NCBI GenBank assembly: GCA_019722365.1
Contig: JADFUC010002397.1
Span: 1-64,000, forward strand
Direction of reading: 5' to 3'
DNA length: 64,000 bases
Source: Lithospermum erythrorhizon
Lineage: Eukaryota > Streptophyta > Magnoliopsida > Boraginales > Boraginaceae
Each line of letters starts with the position of its first letter. The stretch's first letter is position 1. Below are positions 49,844 to 61,120 of this stretch, piece after piece. Both the position numbers and the translations under genes were made by a program. The notes under the pieces are model-generated. The model searched no databases. It was not told the origin of the DNA and was given only the letters and a program-made list of their open reading frames with translations.

Positions 49844-51864
49844 TGCACAACCTCAAGTTCAAGTTACTTCGAGATAATAATATTAATTTGTAAAATTTAT
49901 TTGACCGACCATATTTATAATTATTTAAATGATAATTCGAAAGGTTAGATTGTTAAGTCGCTCGACAGTCAGATCACTTGATTCGCACAAACTCAAAAGC
50001 GATTTTCCTAAGACTTGTTAAAAGCTTAACTTATCTTCATCCTTATCATCACAAAAACACAAAAATAACATCTCCCTCCTTCTTGGTGAATCTCGGTCGA
50101 GACCCCCCTGCTTAGAGCACAGTCCCAAATTTTCTCCATTTCTTCACTTGGTTGCTTAATAAACATCCTCAAGTTGATTAGTAAGACTTCCCAACATCTT
50201 TTCCCACAAATTTGAGAGGTAATAAATTAGAGTTTTAGCTTGATTTTAATGTTTGACTTTTGGTTGACTTTGGACATAACTCAAATTTTATGATGATTCT
50301 AAGTTTGTTATGGGTTCTATGATGTATATAAGCTGAGTGTAATTCATGAAGTTTGTAGGTTGCTCAGGAGGTTATGTTGGGTCGACTTTTCTAAGTTTTA
50401 TTGACTTTGGTTGATATTTTTATAAGACTTCAAATGTGGAGTTTAATCTCTGGGACCTTATCAGAAGACAGAGTATAGGAATGGTGATTTAAAATATTAA
50501 AGGGGTTGGGTCGAAAAGTATGATTTGTAACTGAAGTACGGATATTTTGGAGCAGAAAGTTGTTACTCATGGACTTGAATAGATATGAAATGTTATAATA
50601 AGGTGGAATTCCTGGGCCGGGGAACCGAATAGGGTCAGGTCCGAATGGGGTTGTTAATTTGTTGTTTATCCATATTATAGACCGCTTAGAAATAGTCCCA
50701 CCAAGAGTCAGGGTAGCGATCTTCTCGAACGCAAAGTATAAGAAGTAGTCTTCACTATTCTTTCGTGTTTTGTTAGAAGGCTGACGCGAGGCGGCCATCA
50801 GATTGTGTTCGCTGGGGGCTTCAGCGTAGAAGAAAATTTATCTCACGAGTGTTACCTTACGCATTTTAAATTGTATGAACATGTCATCAGGGTATGATTA
50901 TGTGCGAATGGCATACACTCTATCAGGTATGATTTCACGCGAGAACGGCATACTCTGCAATATTTGTACGATTATGTGTGATGCATTTGCGCGGAGGCGA
51001 TATGATTACGTGATTATATTCTCGGCAGATTGGCAACCATCGGGAGGTGTTAATGGCCCAACTCCCAACTTATACATTTATTTCCGTGGCCTTGTCTGCA
51101 CTTTTAGGCTTCAGGCCTTCATGGCTCTTTTTGCATGCCTGCGGGCCTTGTCGGCGGCCGATTGATTTACGACATGATGCTTCTTTAGCTGTGCTTTAAT
51201 ATTGTTCATAGAGTAGTCGGGTTGGAGTTATGCGTGACTTCAGGCCTTCAGTATTAGGATACCATTGGGATGACAGGGTTAAAGACTCTCCTTCCTCAAG
51301 TAGATACGTGTGTGACGCTTATTAGCCTTATACTTATGTATAAGCGTTGGCCTTATACTTAGTGTATATGCGTTGGCCTTATACTTTGTGTATATACATG
51401 GTTGGCCTTATATTTAGCGCAAGTGTCACGCATTTGCCATTGAGCTGGGAGGTCATTGGAGAATTGTTCTGAAAAGTGGCTAAAGTGTGGTAATCGTTGG
51501 CCGAAAGATCCTCACATGTACCATTTTTGGATGTGTTGTCAACCTGCTTTTTTATTGTTGTACTTTATTTTCAAACTTAGCCTTGTCGCAAATTGTTTTT
51601 ATCTCGTACGTGACTTCATTTTCAGAAATTTCACGGACATCGCTTATTCGGGGATACATCAGATATATATGGATCCCTGTTGTTGGGATATCACCGACGG
51701 ATTGTGTTTTATTTTGAGAATATATTATGGAAAATCAAATTTTTGATGAAACGTAGAAGCCTTTTAAACCGAGTCGCTTCATCGATTCGCGACTCTCGTG
51801 TTCGGATTATAATGATTCTGTTCCTCAAAGTCTCAGTATGGCTCAATCTGAGGCGGCGCAAGCA
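49844..51864 (+). repeat. 5' LTR of F, with an internal deletion
   Basis: It aligns with 56566-59125 but is about 540 bp shorter. Just after the palindromic array (about 51420) it jumps to sequence matching about 58715 of the 3' LTR. The missing part includes the TA microsatellite. The ends TG and CA are kept. The minus frame 50430-50798 is not a gene. Confidence 0.8.
51315..51425. repeat. Palindromic minisatellite in F 5' LTR
   Basis: Three to four units of GGCCTTATACTTAGTGTATA with G/C linkers occur in tandem. Each is self-complementary around a short loop. Confidence 0.7.
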
Positions 51865-51865
51865 T

Positions 51866-51881
51866 TGGTATTAGAGCTTGC
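51866..51881 (+). other. Primer binding site of F
   Basis: TGGTATTAGAGCTTG directly follows the LTR end CA. It matches a tRNA-Met-type site with one substitution. Confidence 0.8.
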
Positions 51882-51979
51882 TCAGACATTTGACTGTGGT
51901 TATGAGTCGACTTGTTTTGCTTCGAGTCAGTTGTAGTGGTGTCTTTTGTAAAAGTCCTAGGCCTTTTTTCTTTTGTTTA

Positions 51980-53110
51980 CATACTATCGAGGATGTCACC
52001 CAGATTACGGAAGGGTAGCCGAGAGGCGGCTGTGGTAGCTCCAGAGGAGGTCGAATGTGTATAAATATTTGATGAGTGCCGTGACTGTGCCAGGTCCGAG
52101 GTGCATTCTTCTCGAGTAATGCTGAGGGAGCGAGGAGGAGTGTAGACCAGAGAGTAGTGTGGGGGAATGCCAAAGGCCGAGCAAGCAAAGAGGGTCGAAT
52201 TCCAGTGTTGTTGACTGGCTTCTAAGAGATCCTCCGGCTTCTGCTGGGGTTCGCCACAAGAGATCTTACAGAGTTCATCCGGGACACGGGTCCATCTTTT
52301 GCGCCTACGGGATTGTGGCGGCGATGAGTGAAGCTTTGTTATTTATAGAGACTTCACGAGAAAGCTCCCATTCAAGAGAACCCGAAAGGTCTCGATCATG
52401 GTAGGGAGATCTATGTGTTTCCTAGGAGCGATTTGTTGACCTCTTCCGGAGAATTATTGCTTGAGACCTGTGATGGCGGCTTCTCTTTGGAGAGTAGAGC
52501 CTCCATTCGCCGACTCAGTGTTCATGTCATGAGGAGCAGACAGCCAAAGGATACGTGGCCGACTACTTCCCGATGTTTATCCGTAGGCGGCAGGATCACT
52601 AGGTTCGTGGATGGGTCAATGCTGGAGACACGATCTCATCGATGGTTTTTTCCGCCCATGCCGCCAGCAGCCTATGGGAAATGGAGTTAGTGTGAGCCAC
52701 GCGAAGTGATCGACGGAGAGTCAACCTCGAGACTTCGCCCGGTGTAGCCTACTAGCCTCTAGAGTCGGTGAGGACGGACCAGCTGGCTCCCTGAGCAGAG
52801 TGCTGCTCCTGGCAGCCGTCTCTCATATTCCCACCGCCTCCTTCGCACGCGGGCGCCGCGAGATCCGAAGGCGGGGTCCAGTAGTAGTCTCTCCTGGGTC
52901 TGTAGTATCCGCTATCATTGTTATGCGAGATCAGCGGTACCGATGCCAGCCTGCATTTGCCGGGCGGTTGCCTCAAATTTTCCGTAGGAGGCGCTAGTAC
53001 TTCAAGACTAATTTAGTCAGCTGTAGGCGTGGCATCGTGGAGTCACGGTGAAATGATTCAGCGTCAGTGGAGGCCGGGGATACAGTTGAGGAATCTCTTT
53101 AGAGGAGTGT
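51980..53110 (+). pseudogene. F Gag remnant
   Basis: By position between primer site and protease this is Gag. Readable parts include the start region near 51990-52040 (SPRLRKGSREAA), the segment near 52200-52260 with a counterpart in E near 36200-36250, and an Arg/Gly-rich C-terminal part at 52800-53100. The zinc knuckle cannot be read in one frame. Several overlapping frames on both strands are short fragments. Confidence 0.55.
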
Positions 53111-53149
53111 CTTGGCAAGAGCTCCCGAGCTGAGTCGTCGAAGTTCAGA

Positions 53150-53280
53150 TTCATGCCATACTCATCAGAGGCACAGGATACCCCTAGAAGGCGACGGGTA
53201 CATTTCTCAGGTGATATCGAGGCCGTGGTGTTGTTTGATTCTCACACGCATTTTGTTTCTCTGTAGTTTTATTTTTATAT
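53150..53280 (+). pseudogene. F protease active-site remnant
   Basis: The plus strand at about 53212-53262 reads DIEAVVLFDSHTHFVSL. The sequence before and after is that of a gypsy aspartic protease active-site strand. The glycine of DSG is gone and two codons appear lost, so the enzyme would be dead. Confidence 0.65.
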
Positions 53281-53379
53281 TATCTCAGATGAGGTGGTGC
53301 CCTGGGTCTATTCTACTGAGATTATGACACCGCAGTGAGGTCGGTCATGTTAGACTTGTATTTGGGAGACTGGCCCTTT

Positions 53380-54960
53380 CAGGTACGCCTTCGCTTGTCG
53401 CTTGTCGACGCATTCCATTTGAGCTTTCTAATTTGATCTTATCTTGGGTATGGGATTGGTTGGAAAACATCATGCCGTAATTGATCACATCGAAGGAGAT
53501 TGGGGGTGGAGACCAGCATCCGATTATGTGGGAGATGTAAAGATTTTGCCTTCTAGGCTTTGTATCGCGACTTTGAGGCCAGGGAGGTCATCTTAAAGCG
53601 GTTTTATAATTCTTCGGATATGTGGTTGATTTGAGTAGAGAAAGAGAACAGATTGAGGATGCTGGGTCATAGGAGAATTCAAGGATGTCTTTCCCGAGGA
53701 TCTGGCTGGTAGGAGACCTTCAAATTTTCTATCGAGGTTATTAATGCACCATTCTTCCGCCGCATCGGCCCCACCGAAGGTGAATTGGCGACTCGCCATG
53801 TGAGCGTTCGGAGAAAAAGGATTCATCGCATCGAGCGTATTCTATCAGCACTGCTTTTGTTTCAGGAAAAGAAGCGATGGTTTGACGAGGGTTACATTGA
53901 CTATAGGCGCTGGATAAAAGCGACCATTAAGAATCGATACTTTGTCCGTAATTACTTACTTGTTTAATCAAATGATGCCAAAGTGTTTTCAAGATCGATT
54001 ACGGGTCCGTTATCATCACTGAGGGATCAGTGGGAGGATATTCTAAATCGGCTTTCCTGATCTCTTCGTTATGGGCATTATAAGTTTATAGTGATGCTAT
54101 TTTGGATCGACAGAATGCACCGGGCGGCCTTTGTGGATGTGATGAACCGGTATTTCGAGTATTTGGATGAGTTTGTTATGGTATTCATTGACATATTCTC
54201 GATATATTCTGGGGAGGAGTGAGGAAATAACAGAGACATTTGTAGATTGTCTTGAGGGTCCCTTGAGACAAAGCACCATTGTATGCCAAGTTTTCTAAAT
54301 GTGAGTTGTGGTTGGCTTAAACCGCAATTCCTCGTGTCATGTTATTTCGGCGAGGTATTTGTGTCGATCCACGTATGAAGTCAAGGAAGATTGGGAGCGG
54401 CCCCACAAGCTGCGGACTGGTGTTAGAGTTTCGGGGTTAGCCGGTTACAGAAATTCATCAAGGACTTCTCTTTGATCGCGATTATCACCAAAGCTGACCA
54501 GAGGTTTCATGATTTGGAATGATGATCGCGAGGATCGGCTCAGATACTAAAGTGGGAAGTTTGATCACGGCTCCAGCTATACGATACCGCCTCGGTTCGA
54601 GGCGTGATTTGTAGGCCGCATATTTCGGCATCAGATTGGGGTGTGTTTTGATGCAGAATGGGAAGGTGATTGCCTATGCTTCCCGACAATTGATTTAATC
54701 ACGAAGAAACCGTCACCTTGGCGATTCGGTGCCAGGCGATAGTCTTCAAGGCTGAAATTGTGGAGACATTATCTGTATGGGGTTAAATGCCATATTTTTA
54801 CCGATCATAAGAGTTTGAAATATCTCCATCGTAGAGAGATCTGAATTTGAGACAGAGTAGGTGGATGGAGTTCATCGTGATTAGACTTACTCATTTGAGT
54901 ACCAATCTGCAGAAGCGCAAATGTAAAAGAGCCGACAAGCACAGTAGAAAGTGAAAATCA
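53380..54960 (+). pseudogene. F reverse transcriptase and RNase H remnant
   Basis: Plus-strand frames show FQEKKRW and the ATIKNRYF segment (about 53860-53945), then DAKVFSRSIT (about 53975), RYGHYKFIVM (about 54068), and AAFVDVMNRYFEYLDEFVMVFIDIFS (about 54127-54200, quoted here only as separate short segments). The catalytic strand has FID followed by I, so one of the two aspartates is missing. RNase H includes NHEETVTLA near 54700, the segment around 54780-54830, and [11 protein letters not shown] near 54845-54880. Compared with D and E, no domain is lost, but frames are broken throughout. Confidence 0.8.
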
Positions 54961-56150
54961 AAGGACCCAGAGAGAGATGAAATAATGGGAGTCGATTTGA
55001 TGTCGGAAGTGACGTGAGATTTTCACCCATGAGAGTTCACCAAGGCTTGTGGATCGAATCTTAGGGAACTGGCAAGAGCTGGAGACGAGACTACAAAATA
55101 TCGCATAGGACGCGAGAAATCTGGGGGTAAGACTGATTTCACGCTGATGAGAGTGGAACCTGAGGATGAATGGCAAGCCATTGTGTGTACCGTATTCAAA
55201 TGAGTCAAAGGAGACTTTACGAGGCTCATAATACTCTCTATACGAGCACCCGGTAAAGTACAAAAAGACGCATCATGATTTCCAGGTCGACGACAGGCCG
55301 TGAATGAAGAGAGGGAGATCGCAGAAGTTTGTGGGCAAAGTGCTTTGGTTTGTCGCCAGTGAAGGCCGATTACAGACATCCTACGGGTTTATTACGCACT
55401 CTTCCTATTCTCGAAAGAGACACGTATAATATCACCACGACTGCGGTTCGGGATTCCTGTGGACGCTGGTATTTACATGACATGGATCCGTGACGTGGAT
55501 AGGCTATCGAAGTCATTTCCTAATACGCACGATCTATAGATGGGCCCCGGTAGACCAATGGGTCTGCTATGGATCGACAAGTAGGTCAAGACGGTCTCGT
55601 GTGTCGATCATTTCGACCGCCGACGCTAGATTCACTTCGAGGTTCTGCAGGGGTTTCCAGAGTACCTAGGGACGAGTGGAGTTGAGCACATATTTTCATC
55701 CCGCATCGACGGGCACCAGAGGACGAGCACGGACGCGAGAGGCACAGGCTTCGTTGCTCGCTAACTTCTCCTCCGGAATCGGGACGTAGCCGCCTAAGAT
55801 GTGAGTTCCGCCACAACAACGTCCTCTTCCATGCTAGTATCAAATGGCACCTTTATGTTACTATTGTATATGGGAGGAGGTGTCACACCCTAGTTTATGA
55901 ATGAGGTAGGAAAGTAGGAAAGCTTACGGTTTTGAGAGTCGCTGCAGTTTAAGAGAATGGATCAAAGTCGATTCAACAAAGACCGAAAGACAAAGACAGA
56001 TGTAGAAGAAATATGCATCACTCCGCAGTAGACTTGTCGCTTGAGGTCGGCCACCGTGTTTTCCGAGGGTATCCCAGGAAGGGAGTGATGCGGCCTGGGA
56101 GAGTGGAAGTCGAGGTCCCGTTATATCGGGACCATACTCATCCTCGGGGA
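54961..56150 (+). pseudogene. F integrase remnant
   Basis: After RNase H, plus-strand frames show the linker LVDRILGNWQELE near 55055 and the zinc-binding neighbourhood at about 55240-55370 (HHDFQVD, then KFVGKVLWFV). The core region follows with RTIYRWAP near 55525 and the strand SIISTADARFTSRF near 55600-55640. One aspartate of the D,D(35)E triad is plausibly the D in DARFTSRF. The second half is scrambled. The opposing minus frames here are shadows. Confidence 0.75.
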
Positions 56151-56465
56151 GAGTCAGTTCGGTTACCCGGTTTTGCCTCCGATTTTATATATTCATAATG
56201 TGTTCCATGTATCTTGCTTGAGGAAGCATATCCTCGATGAGTCGTATATTTTGAAGCTACCTCCGTGGAGCTGGTGAGGGTCTCAATGCTTGCGAGCATC
56301 GGTAGAAATTTTGGATCGGAAAGCAGGCGTTTCATGTAGTAAGGTGTTGCCTTTCTTTTGAAGGGAAAGTCCTGAGAACTGGGGCTGCAGTAGGAGGCGA
56401 CTCTGGGAACGCGAGAGATGAGATGAGGGAACCGCATTCAGCAGCTGAGAGACAAAGGCAGATTG
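56151..56465 (+). pseudogene. F integrase tail with chromodomain-like end
   Basis: The plus strand reads YIHNVFHVSCLRKHILDES (about 56190-56245), then LKLPPW, VEILDRK (about 56303), KVLPF (about 56340) and WERER with DEGT near 56405-56430. This order is that of the integrase C-terminus plus the short chromodomain of Del/Tekay-type chromoviruses, which is thought to steer insertion towards heterochromatin. Frameshifts are present. Confidence 0.65.
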
Positions 56466-56565
56466 CTTTTATTTTAGAAATGGTATTTGATTTCGTGGTT
56501 GCTATATATGTTCTTCTTGGTCAGTTGTCACCCTCGAGGTCGAAATTTTATTAGAGGGTAAATTT
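56466..56565 (+). other. Pre-LTR tail and purine-rich tract of F
   Basis: tttgatttcgtggtt, then ctcgaggtcgaaatttta and ttagagggtaaat, lie directly before the 3' LTR. They are homologous to the tails of D and E. Confidence 0.7.
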
Positions 56566-58109
56566 TGGAATAACCTGCCTTCGATAATAATATTAATTGT
56601 GAAATATTTGAGCCGAATTACATTCTCATAATTTAGTCAGAAGTACTGGGATACCCGAGTTAAGTTAGATCGCATAAGTCGCTCGAGTTAGCTTGATTCA
56701 CTTGATTTGGCACAAACTCCTCGCATTTATCTCTAAGCATCTCTAAGTGTTAAGTTAACTCATCTTTCATCATATCATAAAACACACAAAATATCTCAAT
56801 CCATTTCGTGAAACTCGTCGAGACCCTGAAGGCACAAACCCAAAATTTTCTTCCATTTCTTTTTACTTGGTTACTAATAAACATCCTCGCTGATTAGAAG
56901 ATTCTCCCAACATCTTTTTCCTACAAATTTGGTGGCAAGAAATTAGGAGTTTTAGCTTGATTTCTTTAATGTTTGACTTGGTTGACTTTTTTGCATAACT
57001 CAAATTTGTTGATTCTATGTTTGTTGGTGGGTCTTTATGTATATAAGCTTAAGAGTTCATGGTTTGGGGAGGTTGCCTGAGGAGGTTGTAGTCAGTTGAC
57101 TTTTCTAGTTTTAGCCAATTTTTGGTTGATATTTTTATAAGACTTTAAACGTGTGTGTTTAATCAGACCTTATCGTAGTTATTACAGGTTAAAATGTAGA
57201 TTTAAAATTCCACAAAGTTTCAAGTATTGGTGAAAAAGTATGATTTGTGTTGAGCTTATAAATTCGATATTTTGGAAGATAGTGCTGTTACTACGGACTC
57301 GGTGGTTAAATATAATGACTTATAATTTGATATGAAATGTTATACTAATAAGTGTGGAATTCTAGCGGGGAACCGATCAAGTTATGTCCGACTCAAGCAA
57401 TTAGTTGTTTATCCGGCCATTATAGACCGCTAGGAAATAGTCCCACTCAAGAGTTGTGTGTATCTTCGAATCCAAGTATGTAGTGAGGGTCTTCACTTCT
57501 TTCCGATGTTTTGTTAGGCGTGATCGCAAAGTGAAAGGGCAAATACCGTGATTTGTTCGCGAAGGTTTTTGTAGAAGCTACAGAGGCAGTACTTATCTCA
57601 CGGGTACCTTATGTACTTACTTTAAATTGTGTGAACATGTCATCAGGTATGATTATGTGTGAAATGGTATACACTTCATTGCGGTATGATTACATGTGAG
57701 AAATGGCATGTAACATTGTACGATTATGTGTGATTCATTTGTGTGGACAAGATATGATTATCCGATTATATTCTCATGGCATCAAGAGATTACTTAGAGG
57801 TGCGAATGGCTCGAACTCCCAACTTATACTTTGCTTCGTGGCCTTGTCGGCACTTTTGTATTTCTCTGCGGGCCTGTTAGCCTCTTTTGGTAGATGTTCC
57901 TAAGGCCTTGTCGGCGGCTGCGATGGATTTTACTATCATGATGTTTTAGCCGTGGTGCTTTAATATTGCTCGTGAGTGAGTAGTCGGCTCTGAGTGTAGT
58001 ACTTGGTCGAGCATGCTGCGTGACTTCGAGGTTCTAGTATTAGGATACGAATCTTGCCAGCTGGGATGATTAAGGTTAAAGCGATTCTCCTTCCTTGGTG
58101 ATATATGAT

Positions 58110-58262
58110 ATTTTATTGGCCTTATACTTAGTGTATAAGCGCGCTTGGCCTTATAATTTGAAGTATAAGCTGCTGTCAGCTTTATACTTAACAGATAAGT
58201 TAAGTGGTTGGCCTTATACTTTGTGTATAAGGCGGTTTGGCCTTATACTCGTATAAGCGGTG
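58110..58262. repeat. Palindromic minisatellite in F 3' LTR
   Basis: Five units of the type TTGGCCTTATACTTAGTGTA followed by TAAG with GCGG linkers are present. This is the best-preserved array of this class in the window. Confidence 0.8.
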
Positions 58263-58494
58263 TGATTATCGATTGTCCATTCCCTCAGTAGACGGATCGG
58301 CATATGCCAAGCATTGTAGGTCATAAGGGGCTTGTGGGGATATTAAGTAGATAGATGGCTCAGCGATCAGAGTTATAATGTTTGTTGAAGCTCTCTTGTG
58401 AGTTCTTCTCGTGATTGTACCAAACTACAGAGTATTCATACGTGGATGCCCGAGACTTTCTTTGGAATTATGTTGTATGACTTCATTAGGTGTC

Positions 58495-58498
<4 letters not shown>

Positions 58499-58544
<46 letters not shown>
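58499..58544. repeat. TA microsatellite
   Basis: An uninterrupted (AT)n run of about 46 bp lies inside the 3' LTR of F. The 5' LTR lacks this part. Confidence 0.95.
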
Positions 58545-58547
<3 letters not shown>

Positions 58548-59239
58548 TTATTCATATTTGACTATTATAATAATTTTCTGCCTCGTCTGCATGGCATTTA
58601 AGTTTCCCCGTGTTAAGTGTTCACTAAGTTTGTGCTTTATACCCCTTTTTCTACGTGGGCGGTATTTCATTTCATACAAAGCTGACAAGCAAGGCTGAGT
58701 CAGCGAGTAGGTCGGTTGAGAATTGTTCCGAGTGGCTAAAGTAAAGACGGCTACTGAGATCCTCACGCCTCATTTTGACGTTAAGGTTTCAACCATTTTT
58801 TGCTGTTGTATTTATTTTCAAACTTTAGCCTGGCTTTTGCAATTATTTTTGTATTCTAATACAGACTTACTCTTCTTTGCAAATTAACAAGCATTATCAA
58901 GTTATTCGGGGACACATCAGATATATACGAAGTCAAGTTGGTTGGGATATCACCTTAATGGGATTGTAAATTTTAAAACCTGCTTTTATTTTGGAGAATA
59001 TTTATGGAAATCAAATTTTTGATGAAACGAGTAGTTCTTTAAACTCAAGTCACCATCGATTTGGTGACTTCGTGTTCGATTATAATGATTCTCACTCAGT
59101 GGCGGCCGACTCAAGCGGTCAAGCAAGCACGCATCGGATTCCATAAGCATCAAATCACCAAGGAGGTTCCGCCTTTGAGGGATTATCATCCGGAAGGACC
59201 AGCATTGTTTGGGAGTTTTCGTCCCTACAGCCTCCCTCT

Positions 59240-59480
59240 CCATAGCACAGAGATATGATATACGAAGGTCGTCCGCAGTGTCAGAGAATCCAACAGCATG
59301 TGTCTTCGATCTTCCCTAATAACGAATCGCGGTGCCGTTGTCAATGACCAAGACTGTGGCACCCCGAATCGGGTAAAGATTTATTTAAGAACTGGTAGCT
59401 CCCTCGGTCCTCGCCGGTAAGCCGCCGCTTATTCCCCCACCCATTTGGGCGAAGTGAAGCACCGTCACAATGGCGAATCA
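59240..59480 (-). pseudogene. G integrase, N-terminal and core fragment
   Basis: The minus strand reads FTRFGVPQS near 59370-59400 followed by a decayed core strand (TTAPRFVIR in one frame), the region of the second integrase aspartate. F interrupts further reading. The remainder is at 49250-49838. Confidence 0.65.
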
Positions 59481-59990
59481 CCGGACGCTCGCATCATTCA
59501 CATACAAATGCACCAGCCTCAACTAGCCGACTCAACTCGTGTGCCCCTTTATCGCTTATGGTGTATTCACGAAGTCCGCTAGGGCCCAGATTTTATACTT
59601 GTATGTATTGTAGGAGATCAATTCACTCATGTTATTTCCATTTGCTATCCACTCGACCGTCATCTCCAATATCTCGCTCTAACGCCAAAATAAGGTCTCA
59701 AGTTCCGGTAGTAACAATCAGTAAGACACCAGTTTTCCCCTGCGGAAGTGAGACACCACTCGCCCTCATCACCTCCCCCGGTCACTTTATACACACCTCA
59801 GCCGCACTCGCCTCTTCCCGACGGAAGACAATGCTTAAAGCTCACTTCGAACTGCCAAATAAAGTTGTAGGATGTCTCCCCTCGCGACCGGTAAAGCTAA
59901 TAAAGTTGCGCACTGAGGGTACACCTTTAACTCTTGAAAGGAAGTTCTACACTCAAATTCCCATTGAAGTCCTTCTCCCCTTCTGATGGC
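59480..59990 (-). pseudogene. G RNase H remnant
   Basis: The minus frame 60038-59835 gives TTFKAIRRGEGLQWEFEC, FQELKVYPQ and LQLYLAVRS, the RT-RNase H connection of Tat elements. Beyond it RNase H is readable only as short blocks near 59640-59830. The plus-strand frame 59558-59986 lies opposite this and is treated as a shadow. Confidence 0.65.
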
Positions 59991-60800
59991 TTTAAAGGTG
60001 GTGTAAACTCCTATCACCACAGATAAGAATCGGGTCAAAGCACTTATCCTCCCCGGCTGCCAAGAAGCCTCCCTTATGTGTCCTTGGACTCTGCATGGCT
60101 CGCATCACATTTTGTCACTGAATTAGGCTCAATTCCCCGCTGGCTAATCATGTAGCCAAGGATTCGGAGTTACACCCAAAGACACATTTATCCTGGCTGA
60201 GTCATATGCTCAGACCAGAAGTTTTCAAATTCTCCTGCCGGTCAAGTCTCAATGATTCACCCTCACGACTTTTGATAGGCATGTCATCCACGTAGATCTC
60301 TATATTACTTCCAATTATTGTGGAGAACACCTTGTTGACCATCCTCCGGTAAAGAACCCCTAATGCTTCTTCAAAACCAAAGTGTTCTCGACCTTCCAAG
60401 AAGAGACGACATACGGCTCACGAAGGTCTTCTTTTACATCCTCCTCTACCATGAATATCTGGTGATATCCTCAAAAAGAACCCAACAAATCCACCAACTT
60501 GTGCCCTCGCGCTTGTTTTACTCAGCCTATCAATGTTGGGTAGGCAGGAATCATTCGGGGCTACCTTGTTGACGCTGGGCAAGTTCGGGCGCACATCCGC
60601 CACGTCCCGACAGTTTTGGGAACTAGCACCATCGTATTAATCTCATGCCGGGAACAAGAGCTCCCTCGATGGCACGCCCCTTTAGTTTATCCACTCCTTC
60701 CCGGATACCGATCGGCCTTCCCTTTCCTCTGAGAAGGTCCGCTTCTTCTACTTGAGTTTTAGGTAACGCGATCATCCAGTCGCGAACCCACATCTACGGA
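59990..60800 (-). pseudogene. G reverse transcriptase remnant
   Basis: Minus frames show VLVPKTVGTWRMC (about 60600-60640), then APNDSCLPNIDRL (60520-60560) and SPDIHGRGGCK (about 60435). The palm has an intact IEIYVDDM at about 60275-60300 and SREGES after it. YVDD is the catalytic box of Tat-lineage RT, so here both aspartates are kept. Frames shift between blocks. Confidence 0.8.
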
Positions 60801-60899
60801 TACTACCACCTCAAATGACAACGCGTCCATCCAACGAGGCTATCCGCCATATCCACAATAGTAAACTTTACCATCTTCATGGCCTATTACGGATTCTTT

Positions 60900-61120
60900 C
60901 CCATTGTAATCATGAGGTTTGAAACCCCCAGGGGACTCATTGCATTGCTTGGTGGAACCACACCAACGGAGAGTGGCTTAATCGTCGATCTATGCCCTGC
61001 CTACCCCCAACTCGAAAGATAGAAGCATCCGGGAATAGGATGTCCACCGATTCCAGATCCACCAAAGATCCATCCCAAAGTTTTCTTATCATTGAGTGAT
61101 AACTAATAGGTCTGTACGAG
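60900..61120 (-). pseudogene. G protease remnant
   Basis: The minus frame gives VDLESVDILFPDASIFRV (about 61015-61075) and SHSPLVWF (about 60960). The position and the SVDILF stretch suit the protease active-site region of Tat elements, but the DSG itself reads DLE, so the catalytic centre is lost. Confidence 0.65.

Larger units (their letters stand above)
49844..59125 (+). mobile_element. Ty3/gypsy chromovirus F, most complete element, inserted in G
   Basis: The LTRs are 49844-51864 and 56566-59125. The primer site is at 51866. The interior holds Gag, protease, RT, RNase H, integrase and a chromodomain-like tail on the plus strand, followed by a purine-rich tract. The first LTR starts TGCACAACCT and the second TGGAATAACCT, versions of the TGTAATAACC start of D and E. 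Flanking 5-bp repeats are not clear (AAGAA left, AGCAC right). F interrupts the integrase of G. The tail ending VEILDRK and WERER suggests a Del/Tekay-like chromovirus. Confidence 0.85.
56566..59125 (+). repeat. 3' LTR of F
   Basis: It starts TGGAATAACCT after the purine-rich tract and ends near CGGTCAAGCA. It contains the palindromic array at 58110-58262 and a TA microsatellite at 58499-58544. The small open frames at 57703-57903 and 58398-58698 are LTR frames, not genes. Confidence 0.8.

Noticed and set aside
58398..58698. Frames encoding alternating Tyr-Ile
   Set aside because: Translation of the TA microsatellite inside an LTR.
59558..59986. 142-codon plus-strand open frame
   Set aside because: It lies opposite the RNase H part of G and shows no domain; the minus strand explains the region.
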